This document shows positions 1 through 6,379 of a DNA stretch of 17,865 nucleotides, piece by piece; positions within the stretch are counted from its first letter, which is position 1, and each line of letters starts with the position of its first letter. The notes beneath the pieces are model-generated. The model did not search any database and had not been told where the DNA came from. It was given only the letters and a program-made list of their open reading frames with translations. Made by a program: the position numbers and the translations under genes. The DNA is from Methanoculleus sp. UBA208 (lineage in GTDB: Archaea; Halobacteriota; Methanomicrobia; Methanomicrobiales; Methanoculleaceae): positions 16,500 through 34,364 of the forward strand of contig NZ_DAFZ01000119.1 in the NCBI RefSeq assembly GCF_002498065.1, given 5' to 3'.

Positions 1-60
1 CGCTACGCTCCCGCCAGTCGCACTTCGCGTGAGGAAGTCGGCGGGCTTCCTCAAGAACTC
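1..60. repeat. Palindromic intergenic repeat element (copy 1, partial)
   Basis: Two competing inverted repeats overlap here: CCCGCC (10-15) with GGCGGG (40-45), and GAGGAAG (31-37) with CTTCCTC (46-52). The 19-base string AGTCGCACTTCGCGTGAGG at 16-34 recurs exactly at 8666-8684 in another intergenic region, which points to a dispersed repeat family and not to part of a gene. The element may continue beyond the left edge. The GAGGAAG/CTTCCTC hairpin could also act as the terminator of a gene outside the window, but no T-run follows it. Confidence 0.55.
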
Positions 61-116
61 TAGCGAAGTTCCGGGATCGGGAAAACCCTTATCAGGGGCA
101 GCGCCGGAGTTCCCGT

Positions 117-710
117 ATGGCAGGACCGGATACGCTCGATGAGTATCGCGAGAAGAGGGACTTCTCCCGGACGCCGGAGCCTCCGGGAGAGCGGGAAGCG
201 GCTGCCCATCCCATCTTCGTCATCCAGAAGCACCGCGCGACCACGCTCCACTACGACTTCCGCCTGGAGGCCGGCGGCGTGCTGAAATCCTGGGCGGTTC
301 CGAAAGGACCGTCTCTCGACCCGAAGGAGAAGCGCCTCGCCGTCCCGACGGAGGACCATCCGCTCGATTACGCCGAATTCGAGGGCGTCATCCCGGCGGG
401 GAGTTACGGCGCCGGAACGGTCCTCGTCTGGGACCGGGGGACCTACCAAAACCTCACGGAGAAGGATGGGGAGAAGATCGGGGTCGCCGAGGCCCTCGAG
501 CGGGGCCACGTATCCTTCCGGCTCGAGGGGAAGAAGGTCCGGGGCGGGTATGCCCTCACCCGCTTCAGGACCGGGAAGGGCGAGGCCTGGCTCCTCGTGA
601 AGATGGACGATGCCGAGGCGGATCCGGTCAGGAACCCGGTCGCGACGGAGCCCGGGTCGGTCGTCTCCGGCCGGACGATCGAGGAGATCGCGGCAGAGGG
701 GGATGGATGA
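117..710 (+). CDS. Stand-alone DNA ligase D-type 3'-phosphoesterase (PE) domain protein
   Basis: This 197-residue protein matches the 3'-phosphoesterase module of bacterial LigD. That family removes 3'-phosphates and terminal 3'-ribonucleotides from DNA ends to leave a 3'-OH ready for ligation. The metal-site pattern is intact: H39, H45, D47 and R49 in HRATTLHYDFRLE, then H81 in EDHPLDY. The spacing equals that of H42/H48/D50/R52/H84 in the Pseudomonas LigD PE domain as I recall it. The motifs FEGVIPAGSYGAG (88-100) and WLLVKMDD near residues 158-165 are also typical. No ligase or polymerase domain is fused, as in other archaeal stand-alone PE proteins. The ATG has GGAG at 106-109, 7 bases upstream. 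A CTTATC box near 88-93 could be the TATA element. The stop overlaps the start of the zinc-finger gene (ATGA), so the two are probably co-expressed. No Ku or ligase gene is visible in the window. Confidence 0.88.
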   Translation: MAGPDTLDEYREKRDFSRTPEPPGEREAAAHPIFVIQKHRATTLHYDFRLEAGGVLKSWAVPKGPSLDPKEKRLAVPTEDHPLDYAEFEGVIPAGSYGAGTVLVWDRGTYQNLTEKDGEKIGVAEALERGHVSFRLEGKKVRGGYALTRFRTGKGEAWLLVKMDDAEADPVRNPVATEPGSVVSGRTIEEIAAEGDG

Positions 711-859
711 CGGGCGAGCCACCGCGGAGAAGGGTTCCCGACTTTCCCGTGGAAATGGGTGAGTTCATCTGCCCGGTCTGCGGCAGGCAGTATCCCACGC
801 TCGAAGACCTCCACGACCACGTCAGGCACGCGCACCGCCACCCCCCGGAAGTCCGGTGA
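707..859 (+). CDS. Small C2H2 zinc-finger protein (50 aa)
   Basis: This short frame starts at an ATG that overlaps the phosphoesterase stop (ATGA at 707-710) and ends at TGA 857-859. It encodes 50 residues. A basic N-terminus (RRR at 7-9) is followed by a classical finger, C22-x2-C25-x12-H38-x4-H43, within FICPVCGRQYPTLEDLHDHV. The spacing fits a nucleic-acid-binding or protein-binding C2H2 finger. The tail is rich in His and Arg. The 4-base overlap suggests translational coupling, so the protein may help the phosphoesterase bind DNA ends; that role is inference. Many archaea have small C2H2 proteins of unknown function, and this one may simply be such an orphan. Confidence 0.72.
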   Translation: MTGEPPRRRVPDFPVEMGEFICPVCGRQYPTLEDLHDHVRHAHRHPPEVR

Positions 860-1313
860 GGGCACCTGCCTGCGGCGGGTCCCCGTCCGGAGCCCGTGTT
901 GGGGGTGGGACGGGGGCCGGGGGTGCGCGTCCGGCGGTGGAGATACCGTGTCTCCTGGCCCGGGAGAGGGGGTCCCGTAGTCATCGCCCGGCTGCCTTTC
1001 GGTCGTGGTACTGGCCGGTGCGGGAACAAATATTTTCAAATCCCGACTTAACGGTTTTTCACTCCTGAAAAGTAATCCGGGAATCGTACCGAGAAAAGAG
1101 TTTGTTTTTAAGACCCCGATAGCCCGTGAAACCCCGGAGCAGAGGTCCCGGAAAAGATTGGGTGCCTGTGTTGAATCATACTTGGTGTGATTTAATCATG
1201 GCACACAGCATACTCGGGGGCAAATGGGCCACGCAAAGTCACCAATTTTGAAATCTGTCAAAAATAAGCCGTAGAATTTCGGATACGCAGGGATTGCTCT
1301 GGCGTAACCGCTA

Positions 1314-1326
1314 AATAACCGTTATT
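1314..1326. promoter_or_regulatory. Inverted repeat upstream of the speD-like promoter (possible operator)
   Basis: AATAAC (1314-1319) and GTTATT (1321-1326) form a perfect inverted repeat with a single C between them. It lies about 20-30 bases upstream of the TATA-like element at 1348-1356. The core TAACCG also occurs just upstream at 1305-1310. The position and symmetry fit a dimeric regulator site, but this is inferred from sequence alone. Confidence 0.3.
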
Positions 1327-1347
1327 CTCCATTAGTGAGATGGATAA

Positions 1348-1356
1348 GTTTAAAAT
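1348..1356 (+). promoter_or_regulatory. TATA box of the speD-like gene
   Basis: GTTTAAAAT fits an archaeal TATA element. It would place transcription start near 1378-1380, giving a leader of about 35 bases that contains the AGGTGA ribosome binding site at 1405-1410. Confidence 0.45.
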
Positions 1357-1414
1357 CTGAACTATCAAAAATTACAGAGATCAATCGATCGCAGATCCTC
1401 TCGAAGGTGAGATC

Positions 1415-1846
1415 ATGGCTAGTAAAGTAATGGCAAACAACGTTATGGCAGAGACAGTAAGCGACGCAGAGATCGTTGCACAGTTCAAACAACGTGGTTG
1501 TTGGGGACTGTACACGAGCGTGGACATAAAGGGATGCGACCCGGCATCGATCCGGGACGCTGAGAAGATTCATCAGTTCATCATCGAACTGTGCGACCTT
1601 ATCGACATGAAGAGGTTCGGCGAACCGCAGATCATCCACTTCGGCCCGAATGAGAGGGTCGCAGGGTTCTCCATGACCCAGCTCATCGAGACATCGCTGG
1701 TCTCCGGCCACTTCGCGAACGAGACCAACGCGGCCTACCTCGACATCTTCAGCTGCAAGGAATACGAGCCTTCGAAAGCAGCAGAGTTTTGCAGGAACTT
1801 TTTTGGAGCAGAGTCGGCAACCTACCAGGTACTGTTCAGGGACTGA
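1415..1846 (+). CDS. SpeD-family (S-adenosylmethionine decarboxylase-like) protein, probably lacking the pyruvoyl serine
   Basis: The 143-residue product resembles the short prokaryotic AdoMet decarboxylase proenzyme fold (class 1B, usually about 120-140 residues). SpeD proenzymes cut themselves at a Glu-Ser bond and turn the Ser into the catalytic pyruvoyl group, for decarboxylated AdoMet and polyamine synthesis. Supporting features are GLYTSVDIKGCD near 31-42 (the region that reads VDLYxCD in relatives), the processing-loop equivalent LIETSLVSGH (90-99), and the strand AAYLDIFSCKEYEP (106-119), equivalent to AAIDLFTCG. Where typical members read E-S, this protein reads E92-T93-S94, so the usual Ser appears replaced by Thr, with Ser one position later. 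It may be an unprocessed, neofunctionalised or shifted-site homologue. The ATG follows AGGTGA (1405-1410) by 4 bases. Two in-frame Met codons (M6, M11) are alternative starts, since homology begins near residue 15. No other polyamine gene is nearby. The family call is fairly secure; the activity is not. Confidence 0.75.
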   Translation: MASKVMANNVMAETVSDAEIVAQFKQRGCWGLYTSVDIKGCDPASIRDAEKIHQFIIELCDLIDMKRFGEPQIIHFGPNERVAGFSMTQLIETSLVSGHFANETNAAYLDIFSCKEYEPSKAAEFCRNFFGAESATYQVLFRD

Positions 1847-1912
1847 ATACGAACACGACACCCGGCAAACGCTTCACCGGTAATGTATAACGAAAGAGAG
1901 CCGCTGCCATCT

Positions 1913-1964
1913 CCCGCCGGTCTAACCGGAGACTGCGGCGGGGCGGCCCCCACCCTCGATTTTT
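1913..1964 (+). terminator. Hairpin and T-run downstream of the speD-like gene
   Basis: CCCGCCG-GTCT (1913-1923) pairs with AGAC-(TG)-CGGCGGG (1930-1942), giving an 11-bp stem with one two-base bulge and a six-base loop. A T-run follows at 1960-1964, after a 17-base gap. Archaeal termination depends mainly on the T-run, so this is a plausible but not certain terminator. Confidence 0.45.
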
Positions 1965-2114
1965 CTTGGAGAAAATAGCCCGGACCTCCGGGTCTGGAGA
2001 TTCGGCCAGGTAGTGGCGGAAAATTGACTCTGTCGAAACACTGTTCTAGCCGTAGAGATCGTAATTGAGGGGCGAGCGACTATCAGGGGTTTGAGCACTC
2101 GAAAGTCTTCAAGG

Positions 2115-2271
2115 CGTGAGCGTCAGCGAACGTGAGCATTGGAGGTGCGAGTAACGACTGTCCTCTGGTAAGTTACAATCCATGCACGGCTTTCCCCCGG
2201 GTATCGCCACGTGGGGGTGGGGCTGACGGGGAGTGCGAGCGAGAGCGAGCTTGAGCACCGTTAGGTGCGAG
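2115..2271. repeat. Two diverged copies of a ~38-base intergenic repeat
   Basis: Unit A (2115-2151) and unit B (2233-2271) align through shared blocks: GAGCG, AGCGA, TGAGCA and the shared end GGTGCGAG. A third partial match may lie at 2070-2100 (GCGAGCGAC and TTGAGCAC). Unit B contains a perfect hairpin, GCACC-GTTA-GGTGC (2255-2268). Between the units, CCCCC and GGGGG near 2194-2217 can also pair. The source of the repeats is unknown. Confidence 0.45.
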
Positions 2272-2286
2272 GGGGGAGCTCCCCCC
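2271..2286. repeat. 16-bp perfect palindrome GGGGGGAGCTCCCCCC
   Basis: Six G, AGCT, six C is fully self-complementary. It directly abuts repeat unit B and is followed by a C-rich tract (2287-2303). As RNA it would be a stem without a proper loop, so a role at the DNA level or a simple sequence accident are both possible. Confidence 0.6.
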
Positions 2287-2550
2287 TCCCCTGCCCCCTC
2301 CTCCCTATGGTGATATCCGCACGGTCCACTGTATCGGGCACTTTCCTCATTTCGGCCGTTTTGTTTGTTGTAACTTCACCAGATGACACTGATACCGCGG
2401 TTCTCCGACCAGTCACCCGCGAAACCATTTCGGGCTTTCAAGATCCGCCTGCACCCATTCAAGCTATCCAACTCGGCACGGCCGATCTGCAGAGCCAGGA
2501 CTATCCCCGGGACGCCTCTTTACAGGGTTAGAATCCGGCTGAACCGACCG

Positions 2551-2558
2551 AAAAAAAA
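2551..2558 (-). terminator. Oligo-T terminator of the frh operon
   Basis: On the coding strand a run of eight T starts five bases after the frhB stop codon (2564-2566). A T-run of this length directly downstream of the last gene is the standard archaeal intrinsic terminator signal. Confidence 0.7.
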
Positions 2559-2563
2559 GAGTT

Positions 2564-3451
2564 TCAGGGAGTCTCGTAGGGGTTCCGGAGACCTTTGGCG
2601 GTCCCGTCCGCCTTGAGACCGAACGTCTTACGAGCGTCCACGTTCTTCTGGTTCTTCGTGATCTTCTCGGTGGCGAGTTTCGTCACGAGATCGAGGCCGG
2701 GCTTGACCTGGTCCATCGCCTTCGTCTCGAAGAGATCGGCGGCCATGGCGCCTTCCCAGACCGCGTTACCCTTCATGCTCCGCACGAAGACCGTGCTCCA
2801 GCCGTCGGGGCTCCCAACAGAGCCGCTGGAGATGTCGGCGAGGTTCGCGACGTAGTCCAGGCAGACGTTGCAGCCGGGCTGCACGTACTTGTGGATCAGC
2901 TTCAGGGGCATCTGGCTGACTGCACCGCGCTCGGTGTAGACAGTGAACTTGCCCTTGCCGATGTCCATCTTCTTGACGGACTCCATCTTCTGGTTGCAGT
3001 GGTCCTCGACGATTGCCTCGAGCGCCTGGTAGGAGAGGTTCTCCATGCAGAAGATGCCGAGCGCGAGGGCGATCTTGTCGTCGACGTCGCGCATGCCGAT
3101 CGGGTAGAGCTGAGCCTTCCGGACAGCCTGCATCTGGCAGGGCGTGCCGACGATACCGACGCGGTCGAGACCGTAGCTGCGGGTCGCCTCCTTGATCAGG
3201 TTGAGGTTCGGGCTGATGGTGTAGCGCGTTCCGGCGGCGGCCAGAAGTTCGGCCTTCGTGGTCACGACCACGGGCTCCGGCTTCCAGGGCTCTTCGCTCG
3301 GACCTGCGACGATGGCACCGTCGATGATACCCTCTTCGAGCGCGTACGCGAAGAGCGTCGTGATGATGCCGCCGTCCTGGGACTTCTTTGTGATGTCCTT
3401 GTCGGTCGAGCGTGCCGAGATTACGGACTTGTAGTTACCGAGTACGTCCAT
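2564..3451 (-). CDS. frhB: Coenzyme F420-reducing hydrogenase, beta subunit
   Basis: FrhB is the iron-sulfur flavoprotein of the F420-reducing [NiFe] hydrogenase. It takes electrons from FrhG through a [4Fe-4S] cluster and FAD and passes them as hydride to F420. The start is M at 3451, where MDVLGNYKSVISARSTDKDI matches the usual family N-terminus. A 17-codon longer frame would overlap frhG and is unlikely. AGGTGAG lies just upstream, and the frhG stop is 10 bases away. The 295-residue length is normal. Key features are SQDGGIITTLFAYALE (24-39), VGTPCQMQAV with C105 (101-110), GIFCMENLS with C135, C152, and PGCNVCLDY with C194 and C197, which probably supply the cluster and flavin regions. 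It is the last gene of frhADGB and is followed by a T8 terminator. Confidence 0.95.
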   Translation of the reverse strand: MDVLGNYKSVISARSTDKDITKKSQDGGIITTLFAYALEEGIIDGAIVAGPSEEPWKPEPVVVTTKAELLAAAGTRYTISPNLNLIKEATRSYGLDRVGIVGTPCQMQAVRKAQLYPIGMRDVDDKIALALGIFCMENLSYQALEAIVEDHCNQKMESVKKMDIGKGKFTVYTERGAVSQMPLKLIHKYVQPGCNVCLDYVANLADISSGSVGSPDGWSTVFVRSMKGNAVWEGAMAADLFETKAMDQVKPGLDLVTKLATEKITKNQKNVDARKTFGLKADGTAKGLRNPYETP

Positions 3452-3461
3452 CTTTCTCACC

Positions 3462-4421
3462 TCACTCCATGGCTCCCTTGATGGCATCCATGATGCCCTC
3501 ATAGTTGTTCATGACGTCGAAGTTGAACCAGCTCCGCGGGCACTGCGAGTAGCAGGCGCCGCACTTGATGCAGAGGTCGCGGTTCACGTTCGGCTTGCCG
3601 TACTCCATGGTGATGGCACGGACCGGGCAGGTGCCGGCGCAGGTTCCGCATCCCATGCAGAGGCCCTGGTTGATGACATCATACATCAGGTCGCAGCCGC
3701 AGGCCTCGTTGCCGCGCTGTGCAAGCTGCATCAGCGGCGTCAGGTATGCGGTCGCGAGGTTCTTCTGTTCGTCGTTGCCCTTCAGCAGCAGGTAGGCCAT
3801 GACGGCGACGTTCCTGACCTGCTGCGGGCACGGGGGACAGGACGGGATGTAGAGGTCAACATCGACGACCTCGCTGATCGGCACGAACGCTTCGTGACCG
3901 GGCTGGTTCCACTGGCCGCCCCGGCAGAACCGCGTAATGTTGCCGTAGGCCGCGCAGGCGCCGTAGGCGACGAGCACCTTCGACTTCTCCCTTGCTTCCT
4001 TCAGTTCCTCTACCGACAGTTTGTCGTCAAGACAGCACGAACCCTCGACCAGGCACACGTCCATCTCGGGCACGTGGCGCACGTCGACCAGGGTCAACGC
4101 ATAGACCAGGTCCGCATAATCATCGAGCAGCTTGAAGAGACCCTCGTAGTTATCCGCAAGCGTAACGAGGCATCCCGTACATCCGCTCAGGTGTAATTCA
4201 CCTATCGTAATCTTATCTGCCACAGGCTTTTCCTCCTTTTGTACAACTTCCACCTTTTCTTTTACAATCACATCAGAGGGCTTCACCGCGGGCTTCGTCT
4301 GCGGCTGGCTTGCCGCCGGCGTCGCCTCAGGCCTGCTCTCCGGGGTTCTTCCCGGCATCTCCGCCGGCTTCTCCCGGCGACGCCCAAAGATGCGTTCCTT
4401 GATGGTTGATAGTAGCCCCAT
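3462..4421 (-). CDS. frhG: Coenzyme F420-reducing hydrogenase, gamma subunit (start uncertain: 4421 or 4223)
   Basis: FrhG is the small electron-transfer subunit of Frh, carrying [4Fe-4S] clusters between the NiFe site in FrhA and FAD in FrhB. From M at 4421 it has 319 residues. The small-subunit domain starts near residue 69 with KITIGELHLSGCTGC (C81, C84), then VEGSCC (C129, C130) and SCPPCPQQ. Two ferredoxin motifs end the protein: C255-x2-C258-x2-C261-x3-C265-P and C284-x2-C287-x2-C290-x3-C294-P. Residues 1-67 are an extension: a basic amphipathic stretch (MGLLSTIKERIFGRRREK) and a Pro/Ala/Lys/Glu linker. An in-frame GTG at 4223 is preceded by AAGGAGG (4232-4238) with 8-base spacing. It would give a 253-residue protein beginning like typical FrhG, so it is a serious alternative start. 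The long form overlaps frhD by 95 bases. I prefer the long form because the extension reads like a real linker and keeps GC-rich third positions (about two thirds). Confidence 0.93.
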   Translation of the reverse strand: MGLLSTIKERIFGRRREKPAEMPGRTPESRPEATPAASQPQTKPAVKPSDVIVKEKVEVVQKEEKPVADKITIGELHLSGCTGCLVTLADNYEGLFKLLDDYADLVYALTLVDVRHVPEMDVCLVEGSCCLDDKLSVEELKEAREKSKVLVAYGACAAYGNITRFCRGGQWNQPGHEAFVPISEVVDVDLYIPSCPPCPQQVRNVAVMAYLLLKGNDEQKNLATAYLTPLMQLAQRGNEACGCDLMYDVINQGLCMGCGTCAGTCPVRAITMEYGKPNVNRDLCIKCGACYSQCPRSWFNFDVMNNYEGIMDAIKGAME

Positions 4422-4887
4422 ACTCTACCCCAATTTCCTCCAGTACGATACGCACTGTTTTGGGAATGGCACCCTCAACCTCCTCAGTGAGCCCCAGTTC
4501 AAACTCATGGCTCGCGACACGCTTGGGCTGGCACCCGATGATCGTGATATCGATGATGTCTTTCAATCGCTGTAGCGGCTCGGAAAGGTCCCACGAATGG
4601 GCATCCCGGTAGGCGCCCGGCGGCAGGTCTTCGGGCCGGAGCTTCGTCACATCACCGGGATTAGCGCCGAAATCGGCGATATCGATGATGACGAGCTTCT
4701 TCACCGGCACCTCCGCATCCTCCATCAGAGTAAAGAGGAAATGAGGGGCGCCAAGGCCGGCGTCGATCACCTTGACGTTGTCGGGCAGTTGTAACTTCTG
4801 GAGTTCTTCGACGACTGCAGGGCCGAACCCGTCGTCTCCGTAGAGGGGGTTGCCGCATCCTGCGATCACGATCTCACGGAATAGCAT
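4327..4887 (-). CDS. frhD: F420-reducing hydrogenase maturation endopeptidase
   Basis: FrhD belongs to the HyaD/HybD hydrogenase maturation proteases. It checks nickel insertion and clips the C-terminal tail of the large subunit FrhA; it is not part of the finished enzyme. The start is M at 4887, 11 bases after the frhA stop codon begins to clear; MLFREIVIAGCGNPLYGDDGFG is the family N-terminus. The longer upstream frame would overlap frhA and is rejected. The fold signature GCGNPLYGDDGFG (10-22) is present. Likely metal ligands are D18 or D19, D69 (in IIDIADFG) and H97 (in DAHSWDLSE), matching E16/D62/H93 of HybD. The 186-residue length is slightly long: the last ~32 residues lie over the 5' end of the long frhG frame and are Gly/Ala-rich without family motifs. 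That tail is probably a consequence of the overlap. Confidence 0.92.
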   Translation of the reverse strand: MLFREIVIAGCGNPLYGDDGFGPAVVEELQKLQLPDNVKVIDAGLGAPHFLFTLMEDAEVPVKKLVIIDIADFGANPGDVTKLRPEDLPPGAYRDAHSWDLSEPLQRLKDIIDITIIGCQPKRVASHEFELGLTEEVEGAIPKTVRIVLEEIGVEYGATINHQGTHLWASPGEAGGDAGKNPGEQA

Positions 4888-4897
4888 GCGTGTACGC

Positions 4898-6265
4898 TCA
4901 CTGAATGAGTTTCTGGGCCACCAGTCTCTTGTCTTCGTCAATCACCAGCATGTGCGTCGCACAGGAGACACAGGGGTCGTATGCACGCATGATGACTTCC
5001 GCAAGCCGCCAGGGTGCACCGGTCAGTGCACGGCTGCAGGTGGGGAAGTTCCAGGTGGTCGGGACGAGCATCCCGTAGTACTGTACCCGGCCGTCCTTGA
5101 CCCGGGCAAGGTGGACGTCGGTTCCACGGGGCGCTTCGTTTGCGGCCCATCCGAGGGTTCCGTCGCCCTGCGGGATCTCGTCGGCGAGCACCGATCCGGA
5201 GGTGTCAAGCGCATCCACGGCCTCGATGATGCCGTAGGCGGTCTCGGGGAACTCCATCTGGCGTGCGACCTGCAGGCCGATGGCGCCCTTCTCGTCGTAG
5301 TTCTTGAACTGGACCAGGCGTGCACGCGGTCCGACCTCGACGGGCTGGCCGTCATAGAGCGGGACGCCGGTGCAGGCCTCCATCTGGGGCCAGGCCTTGT
5401 TCCCTACGGGGGTGGTGCCGCCGATCGGGTAGTTCGGGTCGGCCTCGTCGATCTCGACCTCGCCCATGTACCAGTCCCAGGGGCGGACTTCGGTGAACCG
5501 CTCGGGGAACCAGGTCGGGTTCTCGTCGAGACTGGAGCTGCCGTACATCGGCGCGGTGGCCATGTAGCCCTGGTTGTGGTAGCCGAGGTCGTCGGGGATC
5601 GGGACTTCGACACCGCCGACTTCAGCCCAGTCGCGCTTCTGGTAGTTCCGGAAGACCGCGGTCATGAACTCCATCTGCTCCTGCGCGAGCACCCGGGATT
5701 CCTTCGCGAGATCGTAGATCTTCGCCTTCGCACGCGGGCTGATGTTCTTGTACATACCGCCGACGCGGGGGTTGCTCGGGTGGATTGCCTCTCCGCCGAC
5801 GATCTCGCCGATGGTCTGGCCGATCTCACGGAGCCGCTGGATACGAAGAGCAACGCTCCTGACCGGTTCTTCCTTGGTGAAGGGGTTGATCTTTACGTCG
5901 GTTCCGGGGATGTACATGTCCGGGAGGGACAGGATGTTATGAAGGGCGTGGCTGTGCATCCTGTTGGCACACTGCAGGATGTAACGCAGGAGTTTTGCGT
6001 CCTCGGGGATCTCGCACCCGATGGAAGCCTCCATCGCCTCGACACCCGCCAGGGTGTGCGCGATGGGGCAGATACCGCAGACGCGGGATGCAATCTTTGG
6101 AACCTGCTCCATCGTCTTGCCGATGGCGAGTTTCTCGACTCCCCTAACCGGGGTGATGCTGAGCCAGTCTCCACGCTCGACGATGCCGTCATCGTTGACC
6201 TTCAGAACGAGCTTTGAATGGCCTTCATGTCTCGTTGTTGGGGAAATCTCTACAACTTTCGACAA
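4898..6265 (-). CDS. frhA: Coenzyme F420-reducing hydrogenase, alpha (NiFe large) subunit
   Basis: FrhA holds the NiFe active site that splits H2 for F420 reduction in methanogenesis. The nickel ligands are all cysteines: RVCGICPIAHTLAG near the N-terminus (C63, C66) and DPCVSCATH near the C-terminus (C432, C435, H438). There is no selenocysteine. Seventeen residues follow H438 (starting MLVIDED), the expected tail removed by FrhD, whose gene comes next. The 455-residue length is typical. The start codon is TTG at 6263-6265. It is supported by GAGG (6274-6277 on the plus strand as CCTC) with 8-base spacing and by the family-like N-terminus SKVVEISPTTRHEGHSKLVLKV. This is the first gene of the operon, with a good promoter about 115 bases upstream. 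Confidence 0.97.
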   Translation of the reverse strand: MSKVVEISPTTRHEGHSKLVLKVNDDGIVERGDWLSITPVRGVEKLAIGKTMEQVPKIASRVCGICPIAHTLAGVEAMEASIGCEIPEDAKLLRYILQCANRMHSHALHNILSLPDMYIPGTDVKINPFTKEEPVRSVALRIQRLREIGQTIGEIVGGEAIHPSNPRVGGMYKNISPRAKAKIYDLAKESRVLAQEQMEFMTAVFRNYQKRDWAEVGGVEVPIPDDLGYHNQGYMATAPMYGSSSLDENPTWFPERFTEVRPWDWYMGEVEIDEADPNYPIGGTTPVGNKAWPQMEACTGVPLYDGQPVEVGPRARLVQFKNYDEKGAIGLQVARQMEFPETAYGIIEAVDALDTSGSVLADEIPQGDGTLGWAANEAPRGTDVHLARVKDGRVQYYGMLVPTTWNFPTCSRALTGAPWRLAEVIMRAYDPCVSCATHMLVIDEDKRLVAQKLIQ

Positions 6266-6338
6266 ATATATCGCCTCATTCCGATATTATGATGTTCTGA
6301 ACACTATACTGGTGTTACCACACAATTCTGTACTGAAA

Positions 6339-6354
6339 ACGTACGCGAGTACGT
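6339..6354. promoter_or_regulatory. Perfect inverted repeat in the frh leader (operator or 5' hairpin)
   Basis: ACGTAC-GCGA-GTACGT is a 6-bp perfect inverted repeat with a four-base loop. Given the TATA box at 6380-6388, it would fall in the first ~20 bases of the frh transcript. It could be a repressor site over the transcription start or a stabilising 5' hairpin. The location relative to the start site is predicted, not measured. Confidence 0.4.
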
Positions 6355-6379
6355 CAACAGGGATTATGAAGAAAACAGA

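Larger units (their letters stand above)
860..1414. other. Intergenic region upstream of the speD-like gene; no gene seen
   Basis: The first part (860-1010) is very GC-rich and includes a small inverted repeat, GGAGA...TCTCC at 939-955. From about 1020 the composition becomes AT-rich. Short frames here have no protein-like composition, no convincing start signal and no family motif. A 6-bp inverted pair, TTGGTG (1182-1187) and CACCAA (1240-1245), encloses a purine-rich segment. Near the right end are an inverted repeat (1314-1326) and the putative promoter of the next gene. Confidence 0.6.
1847..2563. other. Long intergenic region with hairpins and degenerate repeats; no gene seen
   Basis: This 717-base stretch separates the speD-like gene from the 3' end of the frh operon, which is convergent with it. 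I see no credible coding sequence: the available frames have no conserved motif and run through repeats. It holds the hairpin at 1913-1942, a CCCGG/CCGGG hairpin near 1979-1991, two related repeat units (2115-2151 and 2233-2271), a 16-bp perfect palindrome (2271-2286), and the T-run ending frhB (2551-2558 on the minus strand). It could host a small RNA, but no promoter supports one. Confidence 0.6.

Noticed and set aside
1215..1245. Resemblance to the c-di-GMP (GEMM) riboswitch core: GGGCAAA followed by CACGCAAAG
   Set aside because: Only six bases separate the two blocks, leaving no room for the GNRA-capped hairpin that defines the riboswitch, and the segment lies upstream of the likely promoter of the next gene.
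1198..1251. 17-codon frame starting MAHSILGGKW
   Set aside because: Too short, with no ribosome binding site and no recognised motif; likely chance.
2265..2616. Plus-strand frames between the palindrome and the end of frhB
   Set aside because: No conserved motif or start signal. They begin in repeats and run into the antisense of frhB.
4850..6217. Long plus-strand frame of 455 codons antisense to frhA
   Set aside because: It mirrors the codon bias of frhA, and its product has no family motif; the frhA frame is unambiguous.
4898..6265. Selenocysteine in the hydrogenase large subunit
   Set aside because: Both nickel-binding motifs have ordinary Cys codons, and there is no in-frame TGA before the natural stop.
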